From the NCBI GenBank assembly GCA_023488455.1, contig JAMDDV010000017.1, positions 1-63,721 on the forward strand: a stretch of DNA of 63,721 bases, read 5' to 3'. The DNA is from Actinomycetota bacterium (GTDB taxonomy: Bacteria; Actinomycetota; Humimicrobiia; Hakubellales; JAMDDV01). Positions 24,891 through 33,603 of the stretch are shown here, piece by piece; the first letter of the stretch is position 1; each line of letters opens with the position of its first letter. Below the pieces are notes generated by a model. That model ran no database searches, was not told the DNA's origin, and saw only the letters and a list, made by a program, of their open reading frames with translations. The position numbers were made by a program, and so were the translations under genes.

Positions 24891-25019
24891 ATGGCCGAGG
24901 AAACCTGCCCCAATTGCGGATGTTTCATAGATCCTGTAACCAGCTATAAGCATGAGGGCGTGGTATATTGCTGCGAATCCTGCGCCCTGGAAGATTCGTG
25001 CGATTGCGGCTGCCAGTAG
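24891..25019 (+). CDS. Prokaryotic metallothionein-like protein
   Basis: A 42-residue ORF with AGGAGG at 24880-24885, five bases before its ATG. It has ten Cys and one His: CPNCGC near the N-terminus, a central HEGVVYCCESCALED, and a C-terminal CDCGC. The order (C-x2-C-x-C, then YCC-x2-CA, then C-x-C-x-C) follows the SmtA-type bacterial metallothionein family, which binds Zn2+, Cd2+ or Cu+ in a single cluster. A weak promoter (TTGCAA, 16 bases, GATTAT) precedes it. Shorter than cyanobacterial SmtA, but the Cys core is complete. Confidence 0.75.
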   Translation: MAEETCPNCGCFIDPVTSYKHEGVVYCCESCALEDSCDCGCQ

Positions 25020-25032
25020 TTTTTAGTTATCT

Positions 25033-25887
25033 TCAGACTTTTATCACTGGCGAGGCAATGATACCGATGAGGCCTGGTCCCACGTAGGCTCCAATGACGG
25101 GAGTGACTTCAGTTATTATGGTCTCGATGCAGTTTATGCTTTTTTCCAGCCTTTTTTTGACGTCGAGGGCGACATCTTCGCACAGCGCGTGAATAACTGC
25201 GATTCGGACAGGGACCTGATTTTTGAACAGGTCAACTACCTGTTTGCAGATGTAGTTTATCGAGGCTGCTCTTGATACTATTTTAGCCAGTAGTTTGACC
25301 TCACCGTTTTGTATCGTGAGGATCGGTTTTATCTTGAGCGTTGATCCCAACAATACCTTAAGTGCTGGAACTCGTCCGCTCCTGTACAGGTACTTGAGCA
25401 CATCTATGGTCGCGAAAATTTTGATCTTTTCCTTTATCTTTTCAAGGAGGGCTACTATTTCATCTACCTTTAAGCCCTTTTTTATCGCTTTTGCTGCTTC
25501 CCAGATGAGAAATCCCTCTCCGATTGAAGCAAGACCGCTGTCGAAGACCCTTATATCTTTTTCCGGCAGGAGGTTTTTAGCTATACAAGCGTTTTGAAAG
25601 ACTGCTGTTAGCTTTGAACTGAGTGTAATGGTAAGTATCGTTTCGAATTTGTCGGCAATCCTTTGAAAAACCTGGTGGAAATCTCCAGGTGAAGGACTGG
25701 AAGTCGAAGCCACCATGCCCTCATCTCTGAGCTTGTGATAAACGTCATTTGGTGTGATATCGATGCCATCCCTATACACCATATCGCCAAATTTTATGTA
25801 AATTGGTACTATGTGAATATCAAATTTCTCTATGATTTCTTTAGGTAGATCACAAACACTATCGGTTACCAAACCAATTTTTTTCAA
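25033..25887 (-). CDS. DegV family fatty-acid-binding protein
   Basis: A 284-residue DegV-family protein: GLVTDSVCDLPKEIIEKFDI, IVPIYIKFGDMVYRDGIDIT, and STSSPSPGDFHQVFQ with the Thr-Ser residues that hold the lipid carboxylate. It ends with HALCEDVALDVKKRL and GAYVGPGLIGI. Such proteins bind fatty acids for the FakA kinase, which makes acyl-phosphate. It lies 15 bases upstream of a PlsY-like gene's end on the same strand, and PlsY uses acyl-phosphate, so the neighbourhood makes metabolic sense. No FakA gene is in the window. Confidence 0.88.
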   Translation of the reverse strand: MKKIGLVTDSVCDLPKEIIEKFDIHIVPIYIKFGDMVYRDGIDITPNDVYHKLRDEGMVASTSSPSPGDFHQVFQRIADKFETILTITLSSKLTAVFQNACIAKNLLPEKDIRVFDSGLASIGEGFLIWEAAKAIKKGLKVDEIVALLEKIKEKIKIFATIDVLKYLYRSGRVPALKVLLGSTLKIKPILTIQNGEVKLLAKIVSRAASINYICKQVVDLFKNQVPVRIAVIHALCEDVALDVKKRLEKSINCIETIITEVTPVIGAYVGPGLIGIIASPVIKV

Positions 25888-25902
25888 CGTTGCTCCTTAA
25901 GG

Positions 25903-26490
25903 TTAATTTGCCAGCCTCTGCTTTTCCATGAACCTTTTAAGGTCATCTCTGAATCGGTATGTCCCTATTAAGGCGACTGCTATGTAGAAAATTAGCGTGA
26001 TCATGGAAAAATTATATGCCAGCGATGAGATTGGTATTAGCCAGAACCCGATGACCGTACCGACCAGGCCATCCTTCAAAATTAAAAGTCCAGCGACAAT
26101 CCCAATTAGAAATGGAATTATCAAGACTGGTTCTATTATGGACATGACTCCAAGTGTCGTTCCAACCCCTTTACCGCCTTTGAATTTGATGAATATCGAC
26201 CAGTTATGTCCTACTATAGCAAGAAACGCTGCCGATAAGGTTATATAGATATTGTGAAAGAGAACCTGTGATGCCCAGGTCACCAGTGTTCCCTTTAATA
26301 TATCCAGGATCCCACCTATGGAGCCTGCTATTTTATTTGCATTTCGAAATGCGTTCATACCCCCGACGTTTTTGCTGCCAATTGTGGATATATCCTTTCT
26401 TGTGATTACTCTGACCCAGATGTAAACGTTTGGGATTGCGCCGATGAGGTAGGCTGCTATCAAAAATGAAATAATTTTTACATATAACAT
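25903..26490 (-). CDS. PlsY-like acyltransferase, second paralogue
   Basis: A 195-residue membrane protein of the PlsY family with IGAIPNVYIWVRVITRK, GSKNVGGMN in the central loop, and GHNWSIFIKFKGGKGVGTTL with the conserved GHN and GGKG. It is only moderately similar to the protein at 11263. The central loop lacks the GATN consensus but keeps GS and N, so it may be nearer the canonical enzyme than its paralogue. It would transfer acyl groups from acyl-phosphate to glycerol-3-phosphate at the membrane. It precedes degV in a two-gene unit. Confidence 0.78.
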   Translation of the reverse strand: MLYVKIISFLIAAYLIGAIPNVYIWVRVITRKDISTIGSKNVGGMNAFRNANKIAGSIGGILDILKGTLVTWASQVLFHNIYITLSAAFLAIVGHNWSIFIKFKGGKGVGTTLGVMSIIEPVLIIPFLIGIVAGLLILKDGLVGTVIGFWLIPISSLAYNFSMITLIFYIAVALIGTYRFRDDLKRFMEKQRLAN

Positions 26491-26584
26491 GCTAAAAATA
26501 TAACACTTCGAAATTTATTACTCCAATATTTATTTTCCACTTATCTTCGAGATTTTACCAAGAATTTACCAGCATTTAACATTC

Positions 26585-26612
26585 TTGAAACAATTTAGTG
26601 CTTAAGTATATA
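26585..26612 (+). promoter_or_regulatory. Probable promoter of glnA
   Basis: TTGAAA (26585-26590), a 16-base spacer and TATATA (26607-26612), followed by GGAAGGAG and the glnA ATG at 26638. The predicted leader is only about 20 bases. Confidence 0.5.
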
Positions 26613-26637
26613 CACCTTTGAGGGAAGGAGTTATACG

Positions 26638-27966
26638 ATGGGCGATCGCGAATACGTCCTGGCTTACGCCAAGGAAAATAACGTTAAGTTTATCAGGCTC
26701 TGGTTTACCGACATACTTGGTTTTCTGAAAAGCTTTGCAATTACAGTTGAGGAACTTGAGCAGGCTCTTTACGAGGGCATGGGCTTTGACGGCTCCTCGC
26801 TTTCGGGATATGCGGGGATCGAGGAGACCGATATGGTTGCCGTGCCTGATCCTTCCACCTTTAAATTGCTGCCATGGCGACCTAAAGAGGGCGGTACCGT
26901 CGCGAGGATGTTCTGCGATGTGCAGGATCATGATGGCATGAGCTTCAAGGGTGACCCGCGCTGGATATTGAAGAGCAACCTGGCGAAAGCCAGGGATAAG
27001 GGATATACATACTATGTCGGGCCAGAACTGGAGTTTTTCTACTTCAAAAGCCCCGAGGGTGCTCCACAGACGCTGGATCGGGGAGGTTATCTCGATCTGA
27101 CTCCGCTCGATGTGGCAAGTGATCTCAGGCGTGATACCGTTTTTTACCTTGAGGAGATGGGCATCGGAGTGGAGTATTCTCATCATGAGATATCAGCTAG
27201 TCAGCACGAGATAGGTCTTCGTTACACAGATGCCCATACGATGGCAGATAATGCAATGACCTATAAACTCGTGGTCAAGGAGGTTGCACAGAAGTACGGT
27301 GTTTACGCGACTTTCATGCCAAAGCCGTTAACGGAATATAACGGGAGCGGGATGCATGTCCATCAGTCGCTTTTTAAAGGTGATAAGAATATCTTCTTTG
27401 ATCCCAAAGGCAGTTACTATCTTTCCGATGAAGCGAAATTCTTCGTAGGTGGGCTCCTTCGATATGCTCCAGAATTCACGCTGATAACAAACCAGTGGGC
27501 AAACTCCTACAAGAGGCTTGTGCCTGATTTTGGTGCGCCCATATTCATAACCTGGGCACAGCGAAATCGATCAAATCTTGTTAGAATTCCAATCAGCAAG
27601 CCCGACAAACCTTCTTCTTCCAGGATTGAGTTCCGCTCACCGGATCCCGCATGTAATCCGTATCTTGTCTTCTCGGTGATGCTCGCTGCTGGGCTGAAGG
27701 GAATGGAAGGAAAGATCGATCCAGGTGAGCCATTTGAGGGAAACGTACTTGACATGACAGAGATGGAGAAGCAGAGGATAACGATCAGGCGCTTACCTGA
27801 AACGCTGCTTGGTGCCATAAAACTTGCAGAGGAGAGCGAGTTTTTAAGAGAAGTGCTTGGAGAGTATGCGTTGGGACAGATTCTGGAAAACAAGAAGCGC
27901 GAATGGATGAAATACAGAAAATACGTATCTGGTTATGAGATTGATAACTATCTGCCCATTCTTTAA
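26638..27966 (+). CDS. glnA: Glutamine synthetase, type I
   Basis: A 442-residue GS that makes glutamine from glutamate, ammonia and ATP. The N-terminal beta-grasp domain contains RLWFTDILGFLKSFAI and GFDGSSLSGYAGIEETDM. The catalytic domain has GPELEFFYF, HHEISASQHEIGLRY, NGSGMHVHQSL and RIEFRSPDPACNPYLVF. The length and the absence of the ~25-residue insertion and of the adenylylated-Tyr segment of GSI-beta suggest a GSI-alpha type not controlled by adenylylation. A GGAAGGAG site precedes the ATG. It begins the ammonia-assimilation operon with the split glutamate synthase genes. Confidence 0.95.
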   Translation: MGDREYVLAYAKENNVKFIRLWFTDILGFLKSFAITVEELEQALYEGMGFDGSSLSGYAGIEETDMVAVPDPSTFKLLPWRPKEGGTVARMFCDVQDHDGMSFKGDPRWILKSNLAKARDKGYTYYVGPELEFFYFKSPEGAPQTLDRGGYLDLTPLDVASDLRRDTVFYLEEMGIGVEYSHHEISASQHEIGLRYTDAHTMADNAMTYKLVVKEVAQKYGVYATFMPKPLTEYNGSGMHVHQSLFKGDKNIFFDPKGSYYLSDEAKFFVGGLLRYAPEFTLITNQWANSYKRLVPDFGAPIFITWAQRNRSNLVRIPISKPDKPSSSRIEFRSPDPACNPYLVFSVMLAAGLKGMEGKIDPGEPFEGNVLDMTEMEKQRITIRRLPETLLGAIKLAEESEFLREVLGEYALGQILENKKREWMKYRKYVSGYEIDNYLPIL

Positions 27967-27997
27967 AGAGAGGGCAGTTTGGATGGGAAGATAAGGG

Positions 27998-29104
27998 ATG
28001 GCTTCAACGCTAAGTACTTTAAAAGATGATAAGGATTATGGGGCATGTGGGCTCGCTGCGATAATTAACGAAAATGGCGAACCCTTCAGTGGGCGGATGA
28101 TTGCTGATGCCATGTCACTCATGGATGAACGCACCAACGGGCTTGGTGGTGGTTTTGGTGTATACGGTGTATTTCCTGATTTTAAAGATTATTATGCTCT
28201 CCACCTCTTCTTCGATGATGATATGTGCAGACAGGATGCGGTGCTGTTGTTTGAGCGGTTTTTCGAGATCGAGCACGCAGAACCTGTACCAGTAAAACCG
28301 AACAGGTTGAAACAGACTGCCCCTGTTATCTGGCGTTATTTTGTCAAACCAGGTCGCAAGGAAATAAATGAACGCGGCATATCTGAGGATGATTACATTG
28401 TGAACGCTGTGATGAAGATTAACTCGGATGTTGCTGGTGCCTATGTGGTTTCAAGTGGTAAGAACCTTGCTGTGTTCAAGGGGAACGGATATCCGTCCGA
28501 AGTAGCTGAATATTTCAGGATAGATGAGTACAAGGGGTACTCCTGGCTTGGTCATGGAAGATTTCCTACCAATACCCCTGGCTGGTGGGGTGGCGCACAT
28601 CCGTTTGCGCTGCTTGACTGTTCGGTGATTCATAACGGTGAAATTTCTTCTTATGGAACAAACAAAAGATATCTGGAGATGTTCGGCTATAAGTGCACGT
28701 TGCAGACCGATACAGAGGTGATGGCATATCTGTTTGATCTGCTTGTCAGACGTCATGGGCTGAGCCTTGAGGATGCCTGTCTGGCCATTGCACCTCCATT
28801 CTGGACGGATATAGACGGGATGGGAGAGGAAGAAAGCGAGTTATGTCGCTCAATTCGCATCGTTTATGCGAGCGCCCTTGCTAATGGTCCCTTTGCGATA
28901 GTGTTAGGTGGAGAAGGTTTCATAATGGGCCTGTCCGACAGGATCAAGTTAAGGCCTCTTGTTGCTGCCAGGAAGGGCGATTTCTTCTATCTGGCCAGCG
29001 AGGAATCAGCAATCCGGCACATCTCTCCTAAACTCGATGAGGTCTGGATGCCAGATGCAGGACAGCCCATTTTTGGAAGATTGAAGGCAAAGGTCGGGAT
29101 TTAG
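27998..29104 (+). CDS. Glutamate synthase, glutaminase (amidotransferase) subunit
   Basis: A 368-residue class II glutamine amidotransferase corresponding to the first domain of GltB. The nucleophile is Cys17 in DYGACGLAAIINE; the first 16 residues would be removed to expose it. Further blocks are GHGRFPTNTPGWWGGAHPF, VIHNGEISSYGTN and LQTDTEVMAYLFDLL. It releases ammonia from glutamine for the FMN subunit encoded next. Glutamate synthase is cut into separate genes here, as in archaeal-type enzymes. Confidence 0.9.
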   Translation: MASTLSTLKDDKDYGACGLAAIINENGEPFSGRMIADAMSLMDERTNGLGGGFGVYGVFPDFKDYYALHLFFDDDMCRQDAVLLFERFFEIEHAEPVPVKPNRLKQTAPVIWRYFVKPGRKEINERGISEDDYIVNAVMKINSDVAGAYVVSSGKNLAVFKGNGYPSEVAEYFRIDEYKGYSWLGHGRFPTNTPGWWGGAHPFALLDCSVIHNGEISSYGTNKRYLEMFGYKCTLQTDTEVMAYLFDLLVRRHGLSLEDACLAIAPPFWTDIDGMGEEESELCRSIRIVYASALANGPFAIVLGGEGFIMGLSDRIKLRPLVAARKGDFFYLASEESAIRHISPKLDEVWMPDAGQPIFGRLKAKVGI

Positions 29105-30628
29105 TTGACTACTAATTTGAAAAGCTTTCAGTTACCCAAATACAAGATTGATCGGGACAGGGATAAGTGCATAGACTGCAAGGTCTGCGTAAATCAGTGC
29201 GGCTTTGGCGTGCATAGATTTGATGAAGACTTCGAACGTGTGGTTTCAAGCGATGAAAAATGTGCTGGCTGCAGCAGGTGTGTTAGCTTTTGCCCCACAG
29301 GTGCGTTGGAGGTAAGGCGCAGGCAGGTACTGGATGTTGGTAATGCAAACTGGACACCAGATGTCCTTCTGGACATATATAAACAGTCGGAAACCGGTGG
29401 GGTTCTGTTATCGAGCATGGGTTGTGATTTGGACTATCCCATCTACTGGGACAGGATTTTGCTCAACGCAAGTCAGGTTACTAACCCCTCAATTGATCCC
29501 CTTCGCGAACCCATGGAGCTGCGAACATACCTTGGGAGCAAACCTGATTCGCTTGACATCGACTACTTGGGAGGGGACACAAGGCTTAAGACCAAACTTT
29601 CTGCCCAGCTTGAATTAAAATTACCCGTGCTCTTTTCTGCAATGTCGTTTGGTGCAATTAGCTTTAACGCTTGCTATTCGCTGGCAAAGGCAGCATGGGG
29701 ATACGGCACTTACTATAATACTGGTGAAGGCGGCCTGCATAAAAGCCTGTATAAGTACGGTAAGCGGACGATAGTACAGGTCGCATCTGGACGTTTTGGC
29801 GTTGAGAAGGATTACCTTGATGTTGCGGCAGCGGTGGAAATCAAGATAGGACAGGGAGCAAAGCCAGGGATAGGCGGGCATCTTCCAGGCGAAAAGGTCG
29901 ATGATGAGGTTTCCCAGACCAGGATGATACCTGTTGGCAGCGATGCGCTTTCGCCGGCCCCGCACCATGATATCTATTCGATTGAGGATCTAAGACAGCT
30001 GATTTATGCGATCAAGGAAGCAACAAATTACGAGAAACCTGTAATAGTGAAGATAGCTGCGGTTCATAACGTCGCAGCGATAGCGTCAGGAATAGTCAGA
30101 GCAGGCGCCGATGTGGTTGCCATCGATGGGTTCAGGGGATCGACTGGCGCGGCCCCAAAGAGGATAAGGGATAACGTCGGCATACCGATAGAGCTGGCTT
30201 TGGCAGCGGTTGACGAGCGCTTGCGCCAGGATGGGATAAGGAACCGTGCTTCAATAATTGCGGCTGGCGGTTTCAGAAGCAGCGCTGATGTAATAAAGGC
30301 CATCGCGCTTGGCGCAGATGCAGTATATATAGGCACGGCAGCACTCGTTGCAATGGGATGCCATGTCTGCGGCAAGTGCTATACGGGAATATGCAACTGG
30401 GGCATAGCAACGCAGAACCCCTATCTTGTCAGAAGATTGAATCCTGAGATTGCAAGCCAGAGGCTTGTAAATCTCCTTACTGCCTGGGAACACGAGATGA
30501 AGGAGATCCTTGGCGGAATGGGCATAAATGCGATAGAGAGCCTGCGCGGTAACCGGCACCACTTAAGAGGAGTGGGCTTGAATCAGGTTGAGCTTGATAT
30601 TCTCGGGATAAGGATGGCTGGTCAGTGA
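29105..30628 (+). CDS. Glutamate synthase, FMN/iron-sulfur synthase subunit
   Basis: A 507-residue protein. The first ~75 residues hold two ferredoxin-type 4Fe-4S motifs (CIDCKVCVNQC and CAGCSRCVSFCPTGAL). The rest is the GltB FMN barrel: SAMSFGAISFNACYSLAKA, YYNTGEGGLHKSLYKYGK, KPGIGGHLPGEKV, ADVVAIDGFRGSTGAAP, then CHVCGKCYTGICNWG, the cluster ligands of the synthase. It condenses 2-oxoglutarate with ammonia to glutamate. TTG at 29105 directly follows the stop of the glutaminase subunit. The fused ferredoxin domain suggests electrons arrive through iron-sulfur partners. Confidence 0.93.
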   Translation: MTTNLKSFQLPKYKIDRDRDKCIDCKVCVNQCGFGVHRFDEDFERVVSSDEKCAGCSRCVSFCPTGALEVRRRQVLDVGNANWTPDVLLDIYKQSETGGVLLSSMGCDLDYPIYWDRILLNASQVTNPSIDPLREPMELRTYLGSKPDSLDIDYLGGDTRLKTKLSAQLELKLPVLFSAMSFGAISFNACYSLAKAAWGYGTYYNTGEGGLHKSLYKYGKRTIVQVASGRFGVEKDYLDVAAAVEIKIGQGAKPGIGGHLPGEKVDDEVSQTRMIPVGSDALSPAPHHDIYSIEDLRQLIYAIKEATNYEKPVIVKIAAVHNVAAIASGIVRAGADVVAIDGFRGSTGAAPKRIRDNVGIPIELALAAVDERLRQDGIRNRASIIAAGGFRSSADVIKAIALGADAVYIGTAALVAMGCHVCGKCYTGICNWGIATQNPYLVRRLNPEIASQRLVNLLTAWEHEMKEILGGMGINAIESLRGNRHHLRGVGLNQVELDILGIRMAGQ

Positions 30629-31146
30629 GGAAGATTTACCCGAATGAAAAGTATTGTATGGGTTGTGGGATATGCCGTATAAGCTGCGCTGTGTCGGCTG
30701 CTGGTACTGATGACGTGCTGAAAGCCTACAGGCTGAAGAAGCTTCCTGTATCAAGGATAAGGGTTGATGAAAATCTGACAGATGGGAAACACCCGCTTAT
30801 GTTTGCGATCCAGTGTTTGCAGTGTGACCAGCCCGAATGCGTTGAGTCCTGCCTCACTGGAGCAATTCACAAGGATCTGAAAACTGGTGTGGTCATTATA
30901 GATAAGGATAAGTGCATTGGATGCTGGACATGCGTTCTGGCGTGTCCCTATTCGTGTATTTTTCCGGATATCGGCGTGAGCAAGAGGGCCGTGAAATGTG
31001 AACTTTGCCTTGACAGGGAAACTCCGCCTTGTGTAGCGGGATGTCCGAACGGTGCGCTCATAGTTGAGGATGAGCAGGTTTTAGGATTGGTGAGCAGGAC
31101 TGGTAAAGAAGGGATGAACAGACTTGAAGATAGTAATTCTCGGTAA
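30625..31146 (+). CDS. Polyferredoxin-type 4Fe-4S electron-transfer subunit
   Basis: A 173-residue protein of the HycB/DmsB-like ferredoxin family with four cysteine groups: CMGCGICRISC, CLQCDQPECVESC, CIGCWTCVLACPYSC, and CELCLDRETPPCVAGCP. That provides ligands for up to four clusters. It starts at a GTG overlapping the stop of the synthase subunit by four bases. In this operon it most likely carries electrons between the FAD oxidoreductase that follows and the glutamate synthase core. Confidence 0.9.
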   Translation: MRKIYPNEKYCMGCGICRISCAVSAAGTDDVLKAYRLKKLPVSRIRVDENLTDGKHPLMFAIQCLQCDQPECVESCLTGAIHKDLKTGVVIIDKDKCIGCWTCVLACPYSCIFPDIGVSKRAVKCELCLDRETPPCVAGCPNGALIVEDEQVLGLVSRTGKEGMNRLEDSNSR

Positions 31147-32383
31147 CTCCGCGGCTGCGGTTGGGGCAGTTGAGGAGATAAGGAGAATAAGGAATGACGA
31201 TGAGATCCAGATTTACTCCGCTGAACCGTATCTTGCTTATTCCAAGCCAATGCTGGCTCATGTGCTGTCCAACGAGTTTGGCATTGATAATATCGGTTAT
31301 CGTAACGAGAGTTTTTATAAGTCATTTGATGTCAAACTTAATTTGAGCGTGCCTGCTATTTCGCTCGATGTTTCAAGCAAAAAAGTTCACTTTGCCGATG
31401 GTGCGAACGCTGATTACGACAGGTTGCTTATCTCAACAGGTGCTCATCCGCTGGATCTGCAAATTCCAAACCTGAGTGCTCATAACAAATTTTATTTGAC
31501 CACAATACAGGAGACGCTCGATATCGCTAAAAGGGCTGCCGACATCAGCGATGCTGTCGTGGTTGGTGCTGGATTCATCGGGTTGAACGTGGCAGAAGCC
31601 CTTGTAAGGTTAGGTAAGAAGGTTGTAGTGGTTGAGCTGGCAGATAGAATTCTTCCGTCTTCGCTTGATTACCGCGCATCTGATATGTTGAAGGAGAAGC
31701 TCGAAACTGAGGGTATTTCATTTCGGCTTAATCAAAAAATAGTTTCTGCTGATGAGGTTGATTGGGAATTGAGGTCAGTCCTGCTTGAAAATGGAGAGGA
31801 GCTGCCCTGTGAGATTGTTGCTGTTTGCATTGGAGTTAGGCCGAACTGTGATTTTGCAAGGGAAGCTGGGACAAAAGTGAACCGCGGGATCATAGTAAAT
31901 GAGAGGATGGAGACCAATGTTCCTAATGTGTATGCTGCTGGTGATGTGGCTGAAGGACCGCATGTCTTGATAAAGGAGAACAGGCTTGTCCCAAACTGGC
32001 CAAATGCGTATCGCCAGGGCAGAGTGGCTGGGGCGAACATGATTGGCAGCGATCTGATCTTCGATGGGGGCATTGAAATGAATTCGTACAATTTTGCCAA
32101 CATTCCGATTAACTCAATCGGGTTTACCGCGCAAGTCTCCAATGGAGCCGAGGAATATTTTGCGCTTGACTATAAAAAGGGAAACTACAGAAAGATCGTC
32201 GTAAAGGATGGAAAGCTGATCGGCGCACTGGTTCTCGGTGATATTTCGAATACAGGCCTGATCGGATGGCTCATAAAGGCTAAGATGGATGTTTCATTGC
32301 ATATAAACGAGATATTAAATCTGGAGTACGGACTTTCATTCCTCCCCAAGGAGGTATTGAGTGAGCGAATCACCAGATATTGA
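31124..32383 (+). CDS. FAD-dependent NAD(P)H oxidoreductase of the glutamate synthase operon
   Basis: A 419-residue flavoprotein of the NADH oxidase/rubredoxin reductase group. It has an N-terminal FAD site (KIVILGNSAAAVGAVEEI), a central NAD(P)H site (DAVVVGAGFIGLNVAEALVR), and the second FAD block NVPNVYAAGDVAEG. It starts at TTG 31124 within the end of the ferredoxin gene (23-base overlap). It replaces the GltD subunit of bacterial glutamate synthase by position: NAD(P)H to FAD, then to the ferredoxins. It is of a different subtype from classical GltD, which has a fused 4Fe-4S N-terminus. Confidence 0.85.
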   Translation: MKIVILGNSAAAVGAVEEIRRIRNDDEIQIYSAEPYLAYSKPMLAHVLSNEFGIDNIGYRNESFYKSFDVKLNLSVPAISLDVSSKKVHFADGANADYDRLLISTGAHPLDLQIPNLSAHNKFYLTTIQETLDIAKRAADISDAVVVGAGFIGLNVAEALVRLGKKVVVVELADRILPSSLDYRASDMLKEKLETEGISFRLNQKIVSADEVDWELRSVLLENGEELPCEIVAVCIGVRPNCDFAREAGTKVNRGIIVNERMETNVPNVYAAGDVAEGPHVLIKENRLVPNWPNAYRQGRVAGANMIGSDLIFDGGIEMNSYNFANIPINSIGFTAQVSNGAEEYFALDYKKGNYRKIVVKDGKLIGALVLGDISNTGLIGWLIKAKMDVSLHINEILNLEYGLSFLPKEVLSERITRY

Positions 32384-33119
32384 GTTGAGCACCAGGGCAG
32401 TAGTTGAAGCAGCAGGTAAGGGTTATCGCGAGCTTAATTCTGAGATAAGAAGTTTGGTAGCAAATGGTATTACTGAGGTAAATGTCCATGGAGTCAATGG
32501 CCAGCGATACATCGGTGCCGGACTGCGTGGGGATATTATTTTGAGATTGCACGGCACTACTGGCAATGATCTGGCTGCCTTCATGGACGGCCCGCTCATT
32601 GAGGTTCGTGGAAATTCCCAGGACGGTGCAGGGAATACCATGAACACTGGTACCATAATAGTTCACGGCAGCGCAGGCGATGTCCTTGGCTATGCTATGC
32701 GCGGTGGCGAAATATACATCAGGGACGACGTGGGCTATCGCGTTGGTATTCACATGAAATCCTACCAGGATAAAAATCCTGTAATAGTGATCGGTGGTAC
32801 GGCTAAGGATTTCCTTGGCGAATACATGGCGGGAGGGACTATTATACTGTTGAACCTCGGAGATAGACCGCTCGGGCGGTTTATAGGTACTGGCATGCAC
32901 GGTGGGAGCATCTACATCAGGGGAGAACCTGATATGGCCAAGGTAAGTCCTGAGGTGAATTATGAAGTCACAGACGATGATCAGATGAGCGAAATAGAGG
33001 GTTATATCAGAAATTTCTGTTCATTTTTTAACACTGATTATTCGAAGATTGTTGAGTCAAAGTTTACGATTTTGAAACCTTCCTCCTCGCGTCCCTACAG
33101 CAAGGTCTATGCCCACTGA
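32361..33119 (+). CDS. Glutamate synthase GXGXG-domain subunit
   Basis: A 252-residue protein built on the right-handed beta-helix that forms the third domain of GltB. Regular glycine-rich turns are visible: VNGQRYIGAGLRGDI, GNSQDGAGNTMNTGTIIVHG, AGDVLGYAMRGGEIYIRDDV and GEYMAGGTIILLNLG. It is structural, linking the glutaminase and synthase domains. GTG at 32361 has AAGGAGG upstream and overlaps the previous gene by 23 bases. It ends the glnA-gltS operon, convergent to an RHH gene 12 bases away. Confidence 0.9.
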   Translation: MSESPDIELSTRAVVEAAGKGYRELNSEIRSLVANGITEVNVHGVNGQRYIGAGLRGDIILRLHGTTGNDLAAFMDGPLIEVRGNSQDGAGNTMNTGTIIVHGSAGDVLGYAMRGGEIYIRDDVGYRVGIHMKSYQDKNPVIVIGGTAKDFLGEYMAGGTIILLNLGDRPLGRFIGTGMHGGSIYIRGEPDMAKVSPEVNYEVTDDDQMSEIEGYIRNFCSFFNTDYSKIVESKFTILKPSSSRPYSKVYAH

Positions 33120-33131
33120 TTTTGCTGATTT

Positions 33132-33434
33132 TCATTTCGTCCTTGTTCTTGCTAATGAAAGCGAGGAAATCACAGGTATTCCCCTTTTATCAAGTTCAAA
33201 CTGAAAATCCCAGTAATCAAGCCCTGCTATCTCAGCAGCTTTTCTGAAGGAAGCTCCCTCTTGATACTTTTTGACTCCTAGGGATATCTTTTCTTCTGAG
33301 ATTGCCTTCTTTATAAGCTGTCTTATAGCTGTTGATCTGTCCTCCGCCATTGACTTTGCAAATTCATCGATTGATTTCAGGAGCTCTTTATCGAGCATGA
33401 CATTTGTTCTAAATAGCTCTTTACCTTTTAACAA
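33132..33434 (-). CDS. RHH / UPF0175-type antitoxin-like protein
   Basis: A 100-residue protein with an RHH-type N-terminus (RTNVMLDKELLKSIDEFA, DRSTAIRQLIKKAI) and a UPF0175 C-terminus (GASFRKAAEIAGLDYWDFQF, then ELDKRGIPV). Such proteins act as antitoxins, often to PIN toxins. I use TTG at 33434: GGAGGG lies nine bases upstream, inside the preceding 57-codon ORF, and the start overlaps that ORF's stop. No PIN gene follows; the next gene downstream is the convergent glutamate synthase subunit. The partner is therefore either the small ORF upstream or lost. Confidence 0.7.
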   Translation of the reverse strand: MLKGKELFRTNVMLDKELLKSIDEFAKSMAEDRSTAIRQLIKKAISEEKISLGVKKYQEGASFRKAAEIAGLDYWDFQFELDKRGIPVISSLSLARTRTK

Positions 33435-33601
33435 TTTTTTTTACCCTCCATAATGTAAAATTCTGCAACTGATGATCTTAATCTATTTTCTATTACTAAT
33501 CCCCTAACGGAAGTCTCAAAATCCTGGAAATTCATGAAGTTTCCTTTGAGCCCTTCTAATAATAGATCAGGGGATGCTTTAACGCTAAAACCAAGTGACA
33601 T
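33428..33601 (-). CDS. Small ORF of 57 codons coupled to the RHH gene
   Basis: An ATG at 33601, with GGAG eight bases upstream inside the end of the DUF1667 gene, opens 57 codons ending in a TAA that overlaps the start of the RHH gene. The product begins MSLGFSVKASPDLLLEGLKG and is not recognised. Both junctions look translationally coupled, which argues that it is real. With an RHH antitoxin-like protein next to it, a toxin-antitoxin pair is possible, but so is a worn-down gene. Confidence 0.5.
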   Translation of the reverse strand: MSLGFSVKASPDLLLEGLKGNFMNFQDFETSVRGLVIENRLRSSVAEFYIMEGKKNC

Positions 33602-33603
33602 GG

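Noticed and set aside
32370..32900. 176-codon minus-strand frame opposite the GXGXG subunit gene
   Set aside because: It mirrors the repeat structure of the real gene and has no start signal; the sense frame is a clear family member.
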